Source: Rhodoferax sediminis (lineage in GTDB: Bacteria > Pseudomonadota > Gammaproteobacteria > Burkholderiales > Burkholderiaceae_C). From it: a stretch of 64,000 nt of DNA. The position numbers and the translations under genes are program-made. The notes under the pieces are model-generated. The model saw only the letters and a program-made list of their open reading frames with translations, had not been told where the DNA came from and ran no database searches. The stretch spans positions 4,105,001-4,169,000 of the forward strand of contig NZ_CP035503.1 in the NCBI RefSeq assembly GCF_006970865.1. Direction: 5' to 3'. Every line of letters starts with the position of its first letter. Position 1 is the first letter of the stretch. Shown in pieces: positions 63,631 through 64,000 of this stretch.

Positions 63631-64000
63631 TTAAGCAAACGACTTCTTGAACGCAGCCGTGGCCGCGGTCAGTTCAGCTTCAGCATCCTTGTCCATCGCC
63701 CTGGTGGTTTCCAGCTTGGACAGCAACGCGGCGTTCTTGTCCTTGAGGTAGGCATGCAAGCCCGACTCGAAGGCCAGCACCTTGTTCACGGCGATGTCGT
63801 CCATGAAGCCCTTGTTCACGGCGAACAGCGAGCAGCCCATCAGGCTGATCGGCAGCGGGCTGTACTGGGACTGCTTGAGCAGCTCCGTCACGCGCGCGCC
63901 ACGGTCGAGCTGCTTGCGCGTGGCCTCGTCCAGGTCCGAGGCGAACTGCGCAAACGCCGCCAGCTCACGGTACTGCGCCAGGTCGGTACGGATACCACCT
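63631..64000 (-). CDS. atpA: ATP synthase alpha subunit, C-terminal part (partial)
   Basis: The minus-strand frame is open to the window edge. The end reads [40 protein letters not shown] and further into the family C-terminus. The rest of the gene is outside the window. Confidence 0.96.
   Translation of the reverse strand, partial: GGIRTDLAQYRELAAFAQFASDLDEATRKQLDRGARVTELLKQSQYSPLPISLMGCSLFAVNKGFMDDIAVNKVLAFESGLHAYLKDKNAALLSKLETTRAMDKDAEAELTAATAAFKKSFA

Overview
The window is chromosomal DNA from a GC-rich betaproteobacterium. It most resembles a facultatively anaerobic, denitrification-capable member of the Comamonadaceae/Burkholderiales. That placement is inferred from the gene set (narGHJI with a parvulin gene, cbb3 oxidase with ccoS/ccoI, an Fnr regulator, the atp operon order) and protein style, not from a 16S gene.

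Region 1 (1-16266) is anaerobic and microaerobic respiration: the end of narG, narH (apparent frameshift in a G7 run), narJ, narI and a parvulin; then on the minus strand a small hypothetical gene, a TauE/SafE-like membrane gene and hemN; then fnr; then the minus-strand cbb3 cluster ccoI-ccoS-ccoN-ccoO-ccoQ-ccoP-ccoG-ccoH plus a small membrane gene; then uspA. Fnr-type boxes (TTGAN-N4-NTCAA) lie between hemN and fnr, upstream of ccoN, and between ccoI and uspA. This suggests one Fnr regulon.

Region 2 (about 16432-46083) is a genomic island of about 29.7 kb inserted at the 3' end of a tRNA-Arg(CCG) gene. A P4-type tyrosine integrase sits next to the intact tRNA, and a 16-bp copy of the tRNA 3' end marks the far boundary. 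The island has an AlpA-like regulator, a helix-turn-helix replication protein, a DnaB-like helicase and a terminase small subunit, but no virion structural genes, so it looks like a phage satellite or relic. It has been loaded with insertion sequences: an IS21-family element with a 6-bp target duplication that splits a gene, an IS256-family element inside a decayed IS630-family copy, and an intact IS630-family element. Cargo includes a CoiA-like nuclease and a MarR/isochorismatase/MFS cassette.

The most interesting cargo is a five-gene defence-like operon (27216-37756, minus strand): hsdR, hsdM, hsdS, a 1329-residue fusion (type I methylase-like domain + specificity half-domain + beta-sandwich linker + AAA/STAND ATPase), and a second ATPase. 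The last four junctions overlap or nearly so. Directly upstream is a near-perfect sigma-54 -24/-12 promoter, and next to it a gene for a sigma-54 activator whose N-terminal domain looks like the CARF domain of RtcR. I read this as an inducible restriction/ATPase defence system switched on by a (possibly nucleotide) signal through sigma-54.

Region 3 (46206-64000) is core genome: fabB and fabA; a TetR repressor with an AcrR-type operator and a complete RND efflux operon; a di-domain cytochrome c; several conserved genes (hypothetical, YheT-like hydrolase, NTF2-like protein, LemA, two TPM-domain proteins, a cyclic-nucleotide-binding protein); and the minus-strand ATP synthase genes atpC, atpD, atpG and the 3' end of atpA.
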